Assembly: GCA_016271365.2 (NCBI GenBank)
Contig: CM057450.1
Location: forward strand, 1,808,545,967 to 1,808,609,966
Direction: 5' to 3'
DNA length: 64,000 bases
Origin: Neoceratodus forsteri
Lineage: Eukaryota > Chordata > Ceratodontiformes > Ceratodontidae
Below, in pieces: positions 9,398 through 21,215 of the stretch; the stretch's first letter is position 1; every line of letters starts with the position of its first letter. A program made the translations under genes and the position numbers. A model generated the notes under the pieces. The model saw nothing but the letters and a program-made list of their open reading frames with translations. It was not told the DNA's origin and did not search any database.

Positions 9398-10412
9398 TAT
9401 CTAAATGGCTCACTTTCAGAAGAAAGAGGAGTAAACAGTGGAGTGCCACAAGGATCAGTACTCGGTCCGACCCTATTCAACATTTTTATTAGTGACATAA
9501 CTGAGGGACTGGGGGGGAAGGTGAGCTTATTCGCGGACAATGCAAAAATAAGCAATAGGGTAGACATTCCAGGTGGGGTATAAAAGATGAAGGCCGACCT
9601 TAAGGCTCTGGAAAAATGGTCAGAAACATGACAACTAAAGTTTAATGCAAATAAATGCAAAGTCATGCACCTAGGAAGGGCCAACCCAGGAGAGGACTAC
9701 TACCTGGGAGGAGTACAACTGGAATCTTTCAAACAGGAAAGGGATCTGGGAACAATTCTAACAGATGACCTAAAGATGTCCAAACAGTATGAGAAAGTGG
9801 CACTATGGGCGAATGGCATATTGGGCTACATCAGCAAGGGGCTCACCAGCAGAAAAAAGGAGGTCATCCTGCCACTCTATAGATCTCTGGTGAGGCCACA
9901 TCTGGAGTACAGCATACAGTTCTGGAGACCACACCTAAAAAGGATATCAACAGACAGGAGACAGTGCAAAGGAGAGCTGCAAAAATGATACACGGTCTAC
10001 AGAACAAAAACTATGAAGAGCATCTGTAAAACCTGAACAAGTACTCCCCGGAGCAGTGGAGGGAGAGGGGAGACATGATTGAGACCTACAAGTTCCTAAA
10101 TGGAATAAACAAGGTGCAGGTTCAGGAACTGTTCTAAGTCAGAAAGCACACAAGAACTAGGGGGCACAACATGAAGCTGGGGGGGGGGCAAATTCAGAGC
10201 TAACACATGCAAGTTTTTCCTTACCAAGAGGGTGGTGGATGCAGGTAGTGGTGGGGGCAACAACAGTAGTAGGTTTCAAGAACGCTTGGGACAGGTACAA
10301 AGGCACCACCACACTGACTAGCAGTTAAGGGAGAGGGGTAGGCCCATGGGCAGACTAGATGGACTATATGGTCCCCTTCTTCTGACACTTTCTATATTTC
10401 TATGTTTCTATC
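9398..10412 (+). mobile_element. 5'-truncated CR1 LINE (RT end and 3' terminus)
   Basis: Frames in order give the RT palm remnant (SVLGPTLFN-like region at about 9440-9490, FADN-like box near 9530). Next come the thumb at 9665-9988 with KQERDLGTILTDDLKMSKQ, then ILPLYRSLVRPHLEYSIQFW. After that come RRAAKMIHGLQNKNYEEHL, RGDMIETYKFLNGINKV and FKNAWDRYKG. This is the standard CR1 ORF2 C-terminus. The end is the CR1-type terminal tctatatttctatgtttcta at about 10390-10410. It splits gag of the Gmr1-like element. Many stops are present. Confidence 0.85.
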
Positions 10413-10636
10413 TGCACCGCTGCCCCAGTTCTAAACTCAGGTTCCCTTGCATGCTCCCTAGCCTCCATCTCACAACTCTGGCTAGCAGTGACCACTTTTG
10501 TACCATTTCCCTGGTCTCTTTTCTCGAGGATGTCTATGAATGCTGCCCATGGCTGGTCTTACTCAAAGACAAGTCCTTTTCTTTTGCACAGCTCCTCAAG
10601 GCTTGCCACTGTGCATCTCCCATATGGCCCAGACAT
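10413..10636 (-). pseudogene. gag start region of the Gmr1-like element
   Basis: The minus strand has an ATG at 10636 followed by SGPYGRCTVASLEELCKRKG, a small helical start resembling SAP-type leaders of Gag proteins. Then come DQPWAAFIDILEKRDQ and an acidic/basic stretch ending in REPEFRTGAAVQI, cut by the CR1 at 10412. One in-frame stop follows KGLVFE. I chose this ATG because it opens the longest continuous reading in line with the gag pieces below and lies about 490 bases inside the 5' LTR edge. Confidence 0.5.
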
Positions 10637-11127
10637 AGTGTCTTCTAGCTATCTACTCTTAGTTACAACAAAATAAAACTGGTAAATATACAGTATCCCC
10701 TTTTGTACATCCTGTCCTGTCACTGGACAGATAAACATTTTATTCACAATCTGATAGTATTAAATGCACGTTGAAAATAGAAAATAGAGTTAAAATTGAT
10801 GTTTTGAGTCGCCCTTGGGTCTTCTTCAGGAAATATCTAAAAGAGAAATAAGCATAGTTAGTGTAGAGGGGAGCGAAAATAAGGGATACACCTGTGGGGA
10901 AAGAAAAATGGGGTGGCTCTGGGAGAAGAAGTGATAAACGGCAAGATAAAAAAAGAATCTGGAAAACAAAAAAGGTGATGATGGGAATGACAAGGCATAA
11001 CAGCAGTGAATGAGCTAGAGAAGTCCCCAGGTGGGGACTAATGAACAGGGCCTAGTAAGAAGACTGAAAGGTGACAAATGTGGGAAAAAGAGACAGAGAT
11101 CTGTTTCAGATCCCAGTTGCTGCAGTT
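10637..11127 (-). other. 5' leader of the Gmr1-like element
   Basis: Lies between the gag ATG and the inner edge of the 5' LTR at 11128. No coding sequence is seen. On the minus strand the bases after the LTR read aactgcagcaactggg. A standard tRNA primer site starting TGG is not directly adjacent to the LTR, so the primer is unidentified. Confidence 0.4.
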
Positions 11128-11306
11128 TGTCATGGACTTGTTCTCTCCCAGAACGCAGTCTGGAATACTATTACCAGTTTTACAACCCATCAGAAGCCTG
11201 AACGGCTACCTTGTTATGGGACCACCACTTACTACAACCTCACTTGGGGTATCTCTAGGTCCAAATCCCACTAGAGTCACTGCTCACACACAGTACTGTG
11301 CTCCTT
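11128..11306 (-). repeat. 5' LTR, inner part
   Basis: Starts tgtcatggac on the plus strand and matches 3257-3430 throughout. Shared blocks include agaacgcagtctgga, then cctcacttgggtat, then tgctcacacacagta. It ends abruptly at about 11306, where the poly-T of a minus-strand L1 begins. The continuation of this LTR resumes near 21216. Confidence 0.8.
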
Positions 11307-12285
11307 GTTTGTTTTATTTTTTTTTTTTTTTAACTTTCTGTTTATTGCATTATTAGAAATCAGCAATTACATACAGTAATCTCCTGTAAGACATCACACA
11401 GAATACTAATACTGTACATCCAATGTAAACAGGAATAATCAGCCCATTCAGTCTTTCTTAAGGAGACGGGGGAATTCAAAAACTAAGTAATAATCAAAGA
11501 AGATATTTGTCTGGATAAGCTGCACCCTGCAAGACTTTTGGCAGTCAATCTGGAAAAAGAAAATCCCGAACATGACCTAATTCAACATTCCGTGCTGATA
11601 TGATCCCACTCCACCCATAACTAATTTCCTACAGGCATAGTAATTGGAAAAAATCCACACATCTTAGAAAGAGAAGATAACAGTTATTGAGAATACTTAA
11701 AACAATAAACCCAGCCTCGTCAAAAAAAAAAAAAAAAAACCAGTAAGGACTCTTCTGGCAATTAAACTACAGTATCTATATACTACCATACAAGATAAAC
11801 ACTCTGAATGTTTAGAAAATTAGTAAAGCCTCATGCTCCTTTGTGATACACCAAGCCTATGGAGAACGGTCACAGAATGGAGTGCTTGCTAGGTGGTTCC
11901 ATTTAGGTGTCACCTTCTGAGTCATAATGTCCCTGGGTTCTGGCAATATCAAACTCATGGGCTATGGCTTCTGCCTTTTTCTCCACTTAAATAGGATCTG
12001 TATATTGAAATGTATGCCCACCACAGTACATACACAAGTGGGCAGGCATCAGCAGTGAATGTGTAACTCCTATGCTCCTGAGTTTAGCACAAACTGCATC
12101 GAATTTCTTGCGGCGGGTTCTTGTAGCATATGACAAGTCAGGGAATCCTTTGGATTTGCACTCCCATCAATATGGAATAAAACCCCAAAAATACTTAAGC
12201 TGAAAACCCCAGTAAGTACCCTTTTGTTCAAAAGGCTTTACCGTGATGGCATTATGGAAATTTGTAACTGCTTTACTAGACACTA
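11307..12285 (-). mobile_element. L1/Tx1-like ORF1 C-terminus and 3' end
   Basis: The poly-T at 11317-11331 is the A-tail of a minus-strand element. Upstream on the minus strand, at about 11900-12260, a frame reads GFPDLSYATRTRRKKFDAVC, then KLRSIGVTHSLLMPAHLCMY, then a GGHTFQY tail. This is the L1 ORF1p C-terminal domain, which binds RNA with the RRM. About 560 bases of non-coding sequence separate it from the tail, and no ORF2 endonuclease or RT is present. The upstream half of ORF1 lies at 13048-13565, across an inserted LINE. An ORF1-only L1, like mammalian HAL1, or an internal deletion are both possible. Confidence 0.7.
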
Positions 12286-13047
12286 ACTAACCTCCCTCCC
12301 TCAAAGAGTGGCGCGCAAATGTCGGCCCCCCCAGCTGAAATGTGTGCCTCTGCCTGTAGCATGCCCACCAACAGATCCACAGGATTTATTGCCGAACTCC
12401 CATATCTTATTCTTTGACGCTCTGAACAGCTGTAGCCTGATTCTAGCACATGCTACCGCACTTGGGGATAATTATCGTCTTTTGCCCCAAAAAATATTCG
12501 GTCCCTCGTCCATCCAACACCTCCCTCTGCCCCAACCTCCAGGACCCTCCCAGTTATGCCCCTGCTACTATATTCATCCTCTTGCACTTTGTACAATGGC
12601 AGCTTTTCTCCTCCATATGTCGCACGCGTTTTGGGGCAAAAAATCACTTTGTCGCCAGACGGTCCTCCTCTCCCAATCCCTCACTGCTCTAACAATTGGG
12701 TCCTCTTTGCTTGCGCCCCTATTCCCCACCTCTCCCTACATTATGCGTTTGATATCTTCTATCTGGTATGCCTACCCTCTCCCTAACATTTCCCACTACA
12801 AAATGCACAATATTTGGGCTTGGATCCAGCACAAGTTCATTATCCACGACTCCTTGTAGTTCTATGTTCAATGTATATTACCTGTAAATGTGCATTTTTA
12901 ATATAATAGGAGCTATTTTTACTGTTTGTACTATTGTAACTTGTCTTTCTGTATTATTACTGTAGGACCACAGGTCCAACTTGTAAATGAGCTTGCTCAA
13001 TGGTGCCCACCTGGATAAATAAAGATATTGATTGATTGATTGATTGA
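12286..13047 (+). mobile_element. L2-like LINE 3' end inserted in L1 ORF1
   Basis: A pyrimidine-rich stretch ends in gtccaacttgtaaatgagct and ggtgcccacctggataaat, followed by five tandem copies of attg at 13026-13047. This is the microsatellite-type tail of L2-group elements; the minus-strand L2-like element ending at about 39345 shares the final block. It interrupts L1 ORF1 between the RRM and the C-terminal domain. Open frames here (12308-12859 and others) are untranslated-region noise. Confidence 0.65.
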
Positions 13048-13565
13048 ATAGATGAAGAGTGGCTCCGTTATAATTCAAGGTATCAGCTGATTGGGCAGCC
13101 TGCAGAAGCTGATCATGAATGGATGCACTGGATGTCACCAGTAACATCATCTGCAATAAGTCACTCCTGGGTCCTGCTGCACGGGGAAAAATACGATAAG
13201 CTTTAAAAAAGCTATTAGGAAGAGTTTCCAAATTTAAATGTAGAGCCCCTGGCAGCCAGGCTTACAGGAAGCCTAGAAGATAATCTCCTTCACAGCCCAA
13301 CCACATGAACATTGGAGGCCCTGTTAGCATTTTCAAGGGCCTCCAGTCTGTAGTGAAGTTGCACATTGTCCTGAACCAGTTTAGATAGGGTAGCAATTGC
13401 TTGGGTGGCTAGCTTTTCAGCCGACGCTGCCACTGTAGATGTAGCCTCCAACTTAGCATCCTGTTCAGCAAACCTCTTCAGGACAAACTCAATCTTGAGG
13501 TCAATCGCCTCAAGAGAGAGCTGGAGGGCTTTCCAAGGTGGATCTGGTCCCGATGTTGGTGCCAT
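13048..13565 (-). pseudogene. L1 ORF1p coiled coil and RRM
   Basis: ORF1p is the RNA-binding chaperone of L1. From the ATG at 13565 the protein has a hydrophobic-heptad coiled coil (LKRFAEQDAKLEATS, LATQAIATLSKLVQDNVQL). It then has LEALENANRASNVHVVGL, which is the standard entry to the RRM (L-E-N-x-x-R-x-x-N-hydrophobic). Further on comes SFFKAYRIFPRAAGPRSD, then HDQLLQAAQSADTLNYNGAT near 13060-13120, matching the second half of the RRM. A frame change lies near 13285. The remainder is across the LINE insertion at 11890-12285. Confidence 0.75.
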
Positions 13566-13819
13566 GTTTGTTGCGGCCTGGTGTTCAGCAGTTAGTGAAT
13601 TTTTGGGACCGCTCCCGCCAGCCTTTTGGGATCACCCAATTGTTCAATTTAATATGTAACAGAGCAGCAAACCCCAGTCTCCACAAATCTGCAGTCTGTT
13701 GCCAGAAATGAAAGAGCTGTTTTAAGTTATAAATGTTTTAAAAGTCTTCGAAGTGTAGCGCTGCCTTCAAGAGCAACTGTGTTGCAGGCATGCTCAGCAG
13801 AGGCCCCCTGTTTTGTTTA
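13566..13819 (-). other. likely 5' UTR of the L1 ORF1 copy
   Basis: About 250 bases upstream of the ORF1 start on the minus strand. They end at the microsatellite tail of the next L2. No domain is seen. L1 5' end assignment is inference from position only. Confidence 0.3.
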
Positions 13820-15245
13820 TTTAAATAATAATAGTAATAATAATAATTTTATTTGTGTGGCACCTTTCCATTGCCAAGGCACCTAACAATATAAAAACAA
13901 ATCACAACAACATCAAATGACAGATTAATACAGTTAAAATCAGATACCAATACAACAGTTGCTCATTTCAGTTAACTATAAAAGCTTTTTGCCACAGGTA
14001 AGTTTTTAAGCCCTGCTTAAATTCTTCCACAGTTGCACACTCCCGCAACCGGTGAGGTAGAGAATTCCAGAGGGTGGGGGCTGCATAAGCAAAAGTTCTA
14101 GAACTAGATGACTTCAAATTCACCTTCAGAATCTCTAACAACTCCTTGTCGGCTGAGCAGAGCAATCAACCAGGGCAGTAAGGGACCAGAAGCTCTTTCA
14201 GATAGTCTGGGCCCTGTCCATGTAGGGCTTTAAAAGTCAGTAAACCAACTTTAAAGGTGATCTGCCACTGTACTGGCAGCCAGTGCAGTTCATGCAGCAC
14301 CAGGGTAATATGGCAGGGTCGAGTAGATCCTGTCAAAAGCTGTGCTGCCGCGTTCTGCACCAGCTGCAAGTGAAGGATTTCAACCCGAGAAAGTCCTAGA
14401 TAAAGGAGGCTGCAGTAATCCAAGCGCGAGGACACAAAGGCGTGGACCAAGGTAGGAAGGTCATCAGATGGAACCAGATGCTTAATCCTGGCGATATTCC
14501 TAAGATAATAAAAGGAAGTTTTGATGACTGCTGACATCTGAGAATGTAGGGTCAGTCCTTCATCAAAAACTACCCTCAGATTACGCACCTGTTCAGAGGT
14601 CGGGTGTGGGACGCCGCCAAGAAAAATTCCAGAGGGTGCACCAACACCCAACCCCCCCCATCTGACGACCTGGGTCCACAACCAGTACCTCAGTCTTTTC
14701 CGAGTTCAACTTCAGCCAACTGGAATCCATCCACTCCTGGATTTCTTTCAGACAGTTGTTAAAGACCGAAAGAGCTCTATCCTGGTCGGGTGCAAAAGAA
14801 AGGTAGAGCTGGGTATCATCTGCGTAACAGTGAAACCTCAACCCATACCTTCTTACAATGTCTCCAAGGGGAAGCATATACACTGCGAACAGCATGGGTG
14901 ATAGCACAGAACCCTGAGGCACCCCACAAGACAAAGCCATTGGGCCTGAAGAAAAAACCCAGACACAACTCTTTGTGTTCTACCCATGAGAAACGATGTA
15001 AACCATCTGAGGACTGTCCCTGACATTCCACAGATATGCCTCAGGCGTCCTATCAACACCCTGTGGTCCACGGTGTCAGAAGCTGAAGACAGATCCAGAA
15101 GAACCAAGATGGAACGGTTCTTCCAATCTCTTGCCATCAGGAGATCATTAAGCACCCGAACCAGTGCTGTCTCGGTACTATGTCTTTTACGAAAACCGGA
15201 CTGGAGTGGTTCATAGATGTCATGTGATGTCAATCTGGTAAGACC
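13820..15245 (-). mobile_element. L2 LINE, 5'-truncated
   Basis: The tail is an AT-rich taa/tta repeat at 13828-13850. Reading minus from 15233, the RT has LQSGFRKRHSTETALVRVL, then a DLSSASDTVDHRVL palm motif A. Next come SCGVPQGSVLSPMLFAVYML (motif B) and FHCYADDTQLYLSF with the catalytic YADD. Then LNSEKTEVLVV, the thumb (LDYCSLLYLGLSRV, ELHWLPVQWQITFK, KALHGQGPDYL) and finally SSSRTFAYAAPTLWNSLPHR follow. These are textbook L2 blocks. The endonuclease is missing. Frame shifts near 14860 and 14640 disable it. Confidence 0.9.
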
Positions 15246-17175
15246 TTGGGCCAGGGGCCCATTTACAATGGCAACCAGAACATATAAAAAATTCTAAACA
15301 CACATAGAACATATAACAAATAATGCCTCCAAATGCAAGTGCATAGGCAAGTGCATCTACCTAGAATAACATTTGCACTGACATTTTGCAAAGAGGTAAT
15401 GTTTTAAAGCATGTTTAAAACTCAAAACAGTATTGCATGCACCAGTTAAAGACAAAGGTAAGGAGTTGTAAAACAATGGCAGTTTTGAAAACACTGTTTT
15501 CTGACCAGCTGAGGTTCTCATCCTGGGAACAACAGATTGATGGTAGAAGGCACCGCCATTGGTACCATTGCACGTCGCTTCCTCCACGCCAGGGAAGAAA
15601 CATGGGAAATACCTGCTGACCAGTAGGATGACACTGGCCTTCCACAGGCCCTGCACCTATCTACCTGGGCACATCCTGGACAAGGTAAATCCCGGAGGAT
15701 GCTGGGATGACGGGGCAGGGGGGGCAGTGGATAGGAGCCGTCAGCATGGGAAGCATAAAAAAAAGAAGGATCTAGTAGAAGCAATGCGAAGGCATTTTTA
15801 GAAAATTAAGTGGAATGTGACAGGAACAAGGTTAAGAGTGACTTTTTTCATGAGAATGCCCAAATGCAGTAAGTATCTTTGCTCTAGTGACAGCCACCCC
15901 ACATGGTTGTACAATTCACAATGGTGAGTACAGTAGGGCAGTTGTGCAGCAGATCTTGCCACCTGATTATAAAGTGTCCTCATCCATGACAGCAATCCCT
16001 CTCCAGTTGCCTGGTAAATTAATATGCCATAATCAATAACAGGTAAAAGAAAGCTGTGTGCCAGGAGCATCCTTGTAGTGGGAATAAGTAGTGAGCTTGA
16101 CCGATATTATGCACCTAATCTTTGACGGATTACTTTTGTCATGGAATTTATATGTTGTTCAAAGGAAAGGGTGCTATCCAGGGTGAGGCCCAGATATTTG
16201 AATTTTTTTTACCTGATAAATGTTCACCCCCTTCAGGGTACACAGAGAAAGAACTGGATCAACAGACAGCTTTTTTCCTGGGTTATTAAATACCACTGAT
16301 TTCGTTTATTTTTTAAATTCAAAATCACTTTATTTATTACAAACCATTTGTGTAAGTTAACAAAATCTGAAGCCAATAGGTCCCGAATGGTGGTAAGGTC
16401 AAGACTGCTCAAGAGGATCACCGTGTCATCAGCGCAGAGAAACATTCTGGAACTTTTATAGATAGTTGGTAATGTGTTTAAAAATAAACTAAATAAAAGG
16501 GGCCCCAGTACAGAACTCTGGGGAACATCCAGTGAAATAGCTAAAAGGATAACTGATCCTTGATTTTTATAGATTGCCTCCAACCCAAGAGATAGTTCTG
16601 GCACCAATCAGCAACGTCTGTTGTTATACTCAGTTTATGAAGGGCATCCAAAAGCAGGTTGTGGTTGACAAGATCGAAGGCCTTGGTGAGGTGCTCAAAA
16701 ATGGCTGCAGCAAAGTGGCCCTTGTTGAGGGCCTCATATACTAAGTGTGTGAACCCCACCTAGGCTGTCACTGTGCTATGTCCAGGTCAAAACCCATGTT
16801 GCACTAGCAGCAGGACATCATACTTTATCAAGTGCTCCATCATCCAGTCAAAGAGTATGCATTCAAGGAACTTAAATAACAGAGTCAACAAAGAAATAGG
16901 GCAGTAATTTTGAACACTGGATACACCACCTGCTTTATGGATAGGAACAATGACAGCATCCTTCCATATTTCTGGAAATCGACCAGAACAAAATGATAAG
17001 TTAAAGATTTTTGTAAGGGGGTCACAAAGGATGTCCGCAGTGATCCTCGTGAGCTTAAAATCTACCCCATCTGTCCATACTATAGGTCTGGGATGTAGTT
17101 TCAAAAGGTAGTTCAAGACCTCCCTTGAGGAGGGTGCCTTCAAGTAAAACTTTGGGTTAGTGATGCTCGGATAGT
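15246..17175 (-). mobile_element. L2-like LINE copy A, RT only
   Basis: Minus-strand RT fragments in order are FPEIWKDAVIVPIHKAGGVS and NYCPISLLTLLFKFLECILF (16787-17326). Next come LTKAFDLVNHNLLLDALHKL (about 16690) and DVPQSSVLGPLLFSLFLNTL, then the catalytic box as CADD at about 16430. A thumb has IDYGILIYQATGEGL, and a C-terminal PRMRTSAGQKTVFSKLPLFY lies at about 15500. The family differs from canonical L2 and resembles copies B, C and D here. The first residue of YADD is Cys. The 5' end is cut at a 20-bp minisatellite. A 15650-15790 stretch may be foreign. Confidence 0.75.
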
Positions 17176-17475
17176 GTCTTTGTGGATCCAATTGTGATCC
17201 GTTGGATGGTGGCAGTATCCAACCTGGGATCTGACCTGGGATCCGACCAAGTTGGAGGTCGGACCCCGGACTGTCTGATGTCAGATCCAGGGATCCGATG
17301 TAGGATCCTGCACTATCTGACATCATATCCAGGGATCTGACATTGGATCCAGGGATCTGCAGTCAGATCCAGGGATCCATTCATGGATCCGGGGGCTCCA
17401 ACCTGGATCCGTGATGATTGGATCCATGGTCAGATAGATCTACTATCTGACTGGATCCACTATCCAGCAAAAAGA
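17176..17475. repeat. 20-bp minisatellite rich in ggatcc
   Basis: Consecutive units such as tccagggatctgacattgga, tccagggatctgcagtcaga and tccagggatccattcatgga lie at 17325-17385. More degenerate units extend to both sides, for roughly a dozen copies. It sits exactly between L2-like copies A (minus) and B (plus), which point away from it. Confidence 0.8.
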
Positions 17476-19705
17476 CTGGTTAATTGCCAACACATTTAAT
17501 TCATCCTTCACAGACCTTAGCCAAACTCTACCCCAAATTTATTTGAACCACCCAGCACAGCTCCTATGTCCACCAAATCAGAAGAAGCCTCTACCCACCC
17601 ATGTTTCTACTTCAAAGCTATCTCAGAAACTGAGACCAAAACCTACCTACGTAAAATTCTAGGAGGAACTAGGACAAGCAGTGATTCCCTCGACCTAAAA
17701 CTTCTTATCCTGACTCTAGATGAAGTCCTATTCCCCCCTCACCAAGCTTCTCAATCACTCCCTCATACTTTCACAATTCCCCCAGATCTGGAAATCTGCT
17801 CTGGTTACACCAGTTTTTAAGTGTGGGGACAGATTACTACCTGGGAATTATAGGCCAATATTTATTCTTCCCCCGCTGTCCAAAGCACTTGAAAGGATTG
17901 TTGCTGACCAGTTTGTGGAGTACCTGGAAAAATACAACCTAGAATGTGTCCAACAACATTGTTTTCGGAAAGGGCACAGCACATCTGCAGCCCTACTGGA
18001 ATTCACAGGTTTAATTCACCATACTCTTGATCAGGGTCAACTTGTTGGTGCAACCTTTATTGACCTGTCTAAAGCATTTGACATGGTCAATCACCATTTG
18101 CTGATACATCAACATGCTGGGCTTGGTATATCTTCAGAGGCCCTAAAGTGGTTCAGCAACTATCTAGCAAACCGCACACAGCAGGTGAGAATAGGGTCTG
18201 CCCTTTCTGCTAAACTCCCTGTCTGCTTTGAGGTTCCTCAGGGATCGTTACTGGGACCCCATCTATTTAGCACCTTCCTCAATAATCTTCCGGCATCCTG
18301 TTCCAAACCAGTACTCCTCTAAGCGGATGATGCGGTCATTTTCTCAAAGACTGCTGACCCTACCCTCCTTCAGGCCCAACCAGAAAAGTTTTACTGAAGC
18401 TGAGTCCTGGTTCATCTCTCATAACTTAAGTTGGTGCTTAACTGCAAAAAAACTAAGGTTATGCTCTTCCATGGTACCCACAGCAAGCACAAAACCAAAC
18501 AATTGGTGATTAAAAACAGTGCGGGTGTTATTCTTGATCAGACTCAATCTTTTAAATAGCTAGGAGTTACTCTGGCTAGTACGCTGTCCTACTCCAACCA
18601 TGTTGAGAATGTTGCCAAGGTAGTTAACATTCGCCTAGGCCTTCTACACAGGCATAAACACTGCCTTACTACCAAAACCCTCAGACTGGCTATCCAAAGT
18701 GCAATTGTGTCTATTATTGACTATGGTTTGGTCATTTATGGTTCTGCTACAGACACAACCCTACGTTGGCTCACCACAGCTCTGAATAAGGCATGCCATC
18801 TACTAACTGGTGTAGCATATCGTACTCACTCTTGTGACCTTTACAAACAAGCAAACTAACTTCAACTCCAGGCTCACATTGAATATCAAGCCTGACTTTT
18901 TGGCTAAGAAGGCAGATCTTGGTCTTCTACCATCAGGTTCCCTTCAGCTTTTCAGTCTGTTCCAGGGCACTCGGAGCACAAGAAGTTCTGTGAGCCAAAC
19001 CTTTACTGTTCCTAGCTGTCAAACCTCGCTCTGACAGCGATACTTTGCAGTTAGAGCTGCTAATTTATTTAATTCCCTTCCTCCTGAGATTGTGACCACT
19101 GCAACCTCAGGACCATTTAAACGGAAGCTGCATCAATTCCTAGTTTCCAGAGCATCTTGTGACTGCTATACCTAATCTCTGCTGACGACTAAATGCACTA
19201 AGGACCTCCCTCCTTTACCATTTGCCCCATATAGCCCTATGCTGCTGCTGCGTTATTCCACTCACAGCACTTCCTCCCTTATCCCTTTCCCATTCCTGCC
19301 CTGTTTTCATCCTACCTCATCTCCCCTTCCTTTACCCTCCACTCCCACTCCCCCCCCCTCTCCTCTGTTTCCTCACCTTGTACTCTCCTCTACCCCCCAA
19401 CCACGTGGGTCTTTCCTGCTCAAGCTTCATTGTGGAATCTCCTCCTTGCTCTTTTTGCTCCTTCCACCCCCAATCCACCCTGTACTTTCTCTCCTTGTAA
19501 GCCCTTTCACCCCTCTTCAGACAAGGCCACTGGCTGCACTTGACACAATATTTATCTTGCCATATTGTTCTTTTGTTTATGTAATTACTTTCCTTATGTT
19601 GTACTACTGTACTTACCGAAACCATTGTAATATGCTATTCTTGTGACTTGACTGGAACCTCTGTAAAACAGCTTTCCGATTTGTTAAATAAATAAATAAA
19701 TACAT
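17476..19705 (+). mobile_element. L2-like LINE copy B with CT-rich 3' UTR
   Basis: Starts within the linker before RT (NTFNSSFTDLSQTLPQ at about 17490). RT blocks are FPQIWKSALVTPVFKCGDRL, GNYRPIFILPPLSKALERIV and FRKGHSTSAALLEF. Then come FIDLSKAFDMVNHHLL (motif A) and PQGSLLGPHLFSTFLNNLP (motif B). The active site follows at about 18325 as ADDAVIFS after a stop that replaces the usual Tyr. The thumb continues as IIDYGLVIYGSATDTTLRWL at about 18715. A pyrimidine-rich 3' UTR (19200-19500) and an aaat repeat at 19685-19703 end it. It has stops and frameshifts. Confidence 0.8.
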
Positions 19706-21215
19706 AAACCTCCCATGGTGCATTTTTGTACAAGGTGAGAAAAAAAATCAGTATATCTTAAGGTATAAAAGTCCTGATGTGATGAGTCCCTTGGCCCCCA
19801 GACTAACAAAGTAGAATGGTCCAAATTAATGCGATTGTCTACAACTGTCCCTATGGTTACAGTATCCACTGGGGGTTGGGGAATTAAAGTTGGACAATGT
19901 CTGTGACCCTACCCAGACAAATAAGATTCAATAAAACCCTATGCAAAACATTTTCAAAATGACTTAAGAGCAGCAGCACAAGCTCAGAACAGGTCTATGA
20001 ACAAAAAACCAAAAAGAAACACTTTGTTGCTATGTCCAGTTTAGGTACTTGCTTTCATTGAGCTGCCACAACAGTGAAAATGAGACAATTATAGTGCAAC
20101 TGTAAGCTAACAGTGGGGATTGCCACTCACCCATTGAACTTAATTGAACTGGTCATAGCAAAATGATACAAATGCCTAACTAAGGAGTTCTCAAAGAGAA
20201 TAAAAAATCAGTGCCAATGGTGGAGACCGCCACTCTCCCGCCAGGCCTGATTAAATTAACTAAATTCAGAATTGCTACTACTGCCAGTAGTAGCACTGAA
20301 TCCAGTCAAAAAAGTAACCTTAAAAGAGAATTGTAGCACTGCTCAATCTAAAACGTTCATACCAGACTAATGTTAAGGGGATAAGTACTAATGTAAAACT
20401 CGGAATACCTGATAACCAGTTAAAATATCAATGCATATGCTACCAGTAAGATTAAATTTAACATGTGTATTACAGACTGAGAGTCACAGAACCAGGAAGT
20501 TACATAACAGATCACTGGCTAGCTAATCATAAATAACAGGTGGTCATGCTATAAAGACAGAAAGTGTAAAGCAGAATGCAATCCAAGAATATAACAGACT
20601 AATAGAGTTCTATTGGTAACAAAGTCCTAAATAAGTGGGCTGCAGTAAATATAAATTTTTAAGGAGATGAGTCAAAAATATTATTACACAAATGTTCAAT
20701 TTATGAATTAAGTCCAGCAAAAAAGCAGATTAAGATAAACAGTATTCTTGAATGAAATGTGACAAACTGTAATGAGAGAAAATGTTGCATAAATGTATTT
20801 CCGGAGACAGTACCTGATCGGATAAGGAATTGTTCAATGCAAACTATGTCACAGGATACAGACATTGTATGAAGTGGAGCCTATGCAATAATGAGTAATC
20901 TAGGGAATACAGCCAGTCTAAAAGTAGCAGTGGGACAGTTCAAAGCTAAATCTTACAGGCTTATTATACCAGCTGTTTTCTTCTGAGTGGCGCTCACACT
21001 GGAAGGTGGTGTGGGCTTTTATCTATGCAGAGCCCCATCCCCAAGGTGGAACCCACAGCCTCTGACTTGCCCTCAAGCCCCTGCCAACTGTAGGTGAAAC
21101 AGTGTGAGGAAACAAAGGTATTGCTGTTTCTTCGCACTGGGTGGGTCTGGTGCCTCGCCCTCCTCTCAACACAACAGGACGTGGTGGCAGGTACAGTATG
21201 GCTGGGTGGTTATCC
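19706..21215. other. unclassified sequence inside the nested block
   Basis: AT-rich, with no coding domain or tandem structure that I can support. It lies between the tail of copy B and the point where the 5' LTR resumes, so it must have arrived with, or before, the surrounding insertions. Confidence 0.35.

Noticed and set aside
11281..11356. Membrane-type ORF ending in a Phe/Leu run
   Set aside because: The hydrophobic end is only the poly-T of a minus-strand L1 A-tail.
12308..12859. 183-residue open frame as a gene
   Set aside because: It is in the pyrimidine-rich 3' region of an L2-like LINE, with no motif, and other frames there are equally open.
13028..13047. Telomere-like or functional microsatellite
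   Set aside because: The attg repeat is the 3' tail of an L2-like LINE.
19222..19646. Leu/Pro-rich frames as membrane proteins
   Set aside because: They fall in the CT-rich 3' UTR of L2-like copy B.
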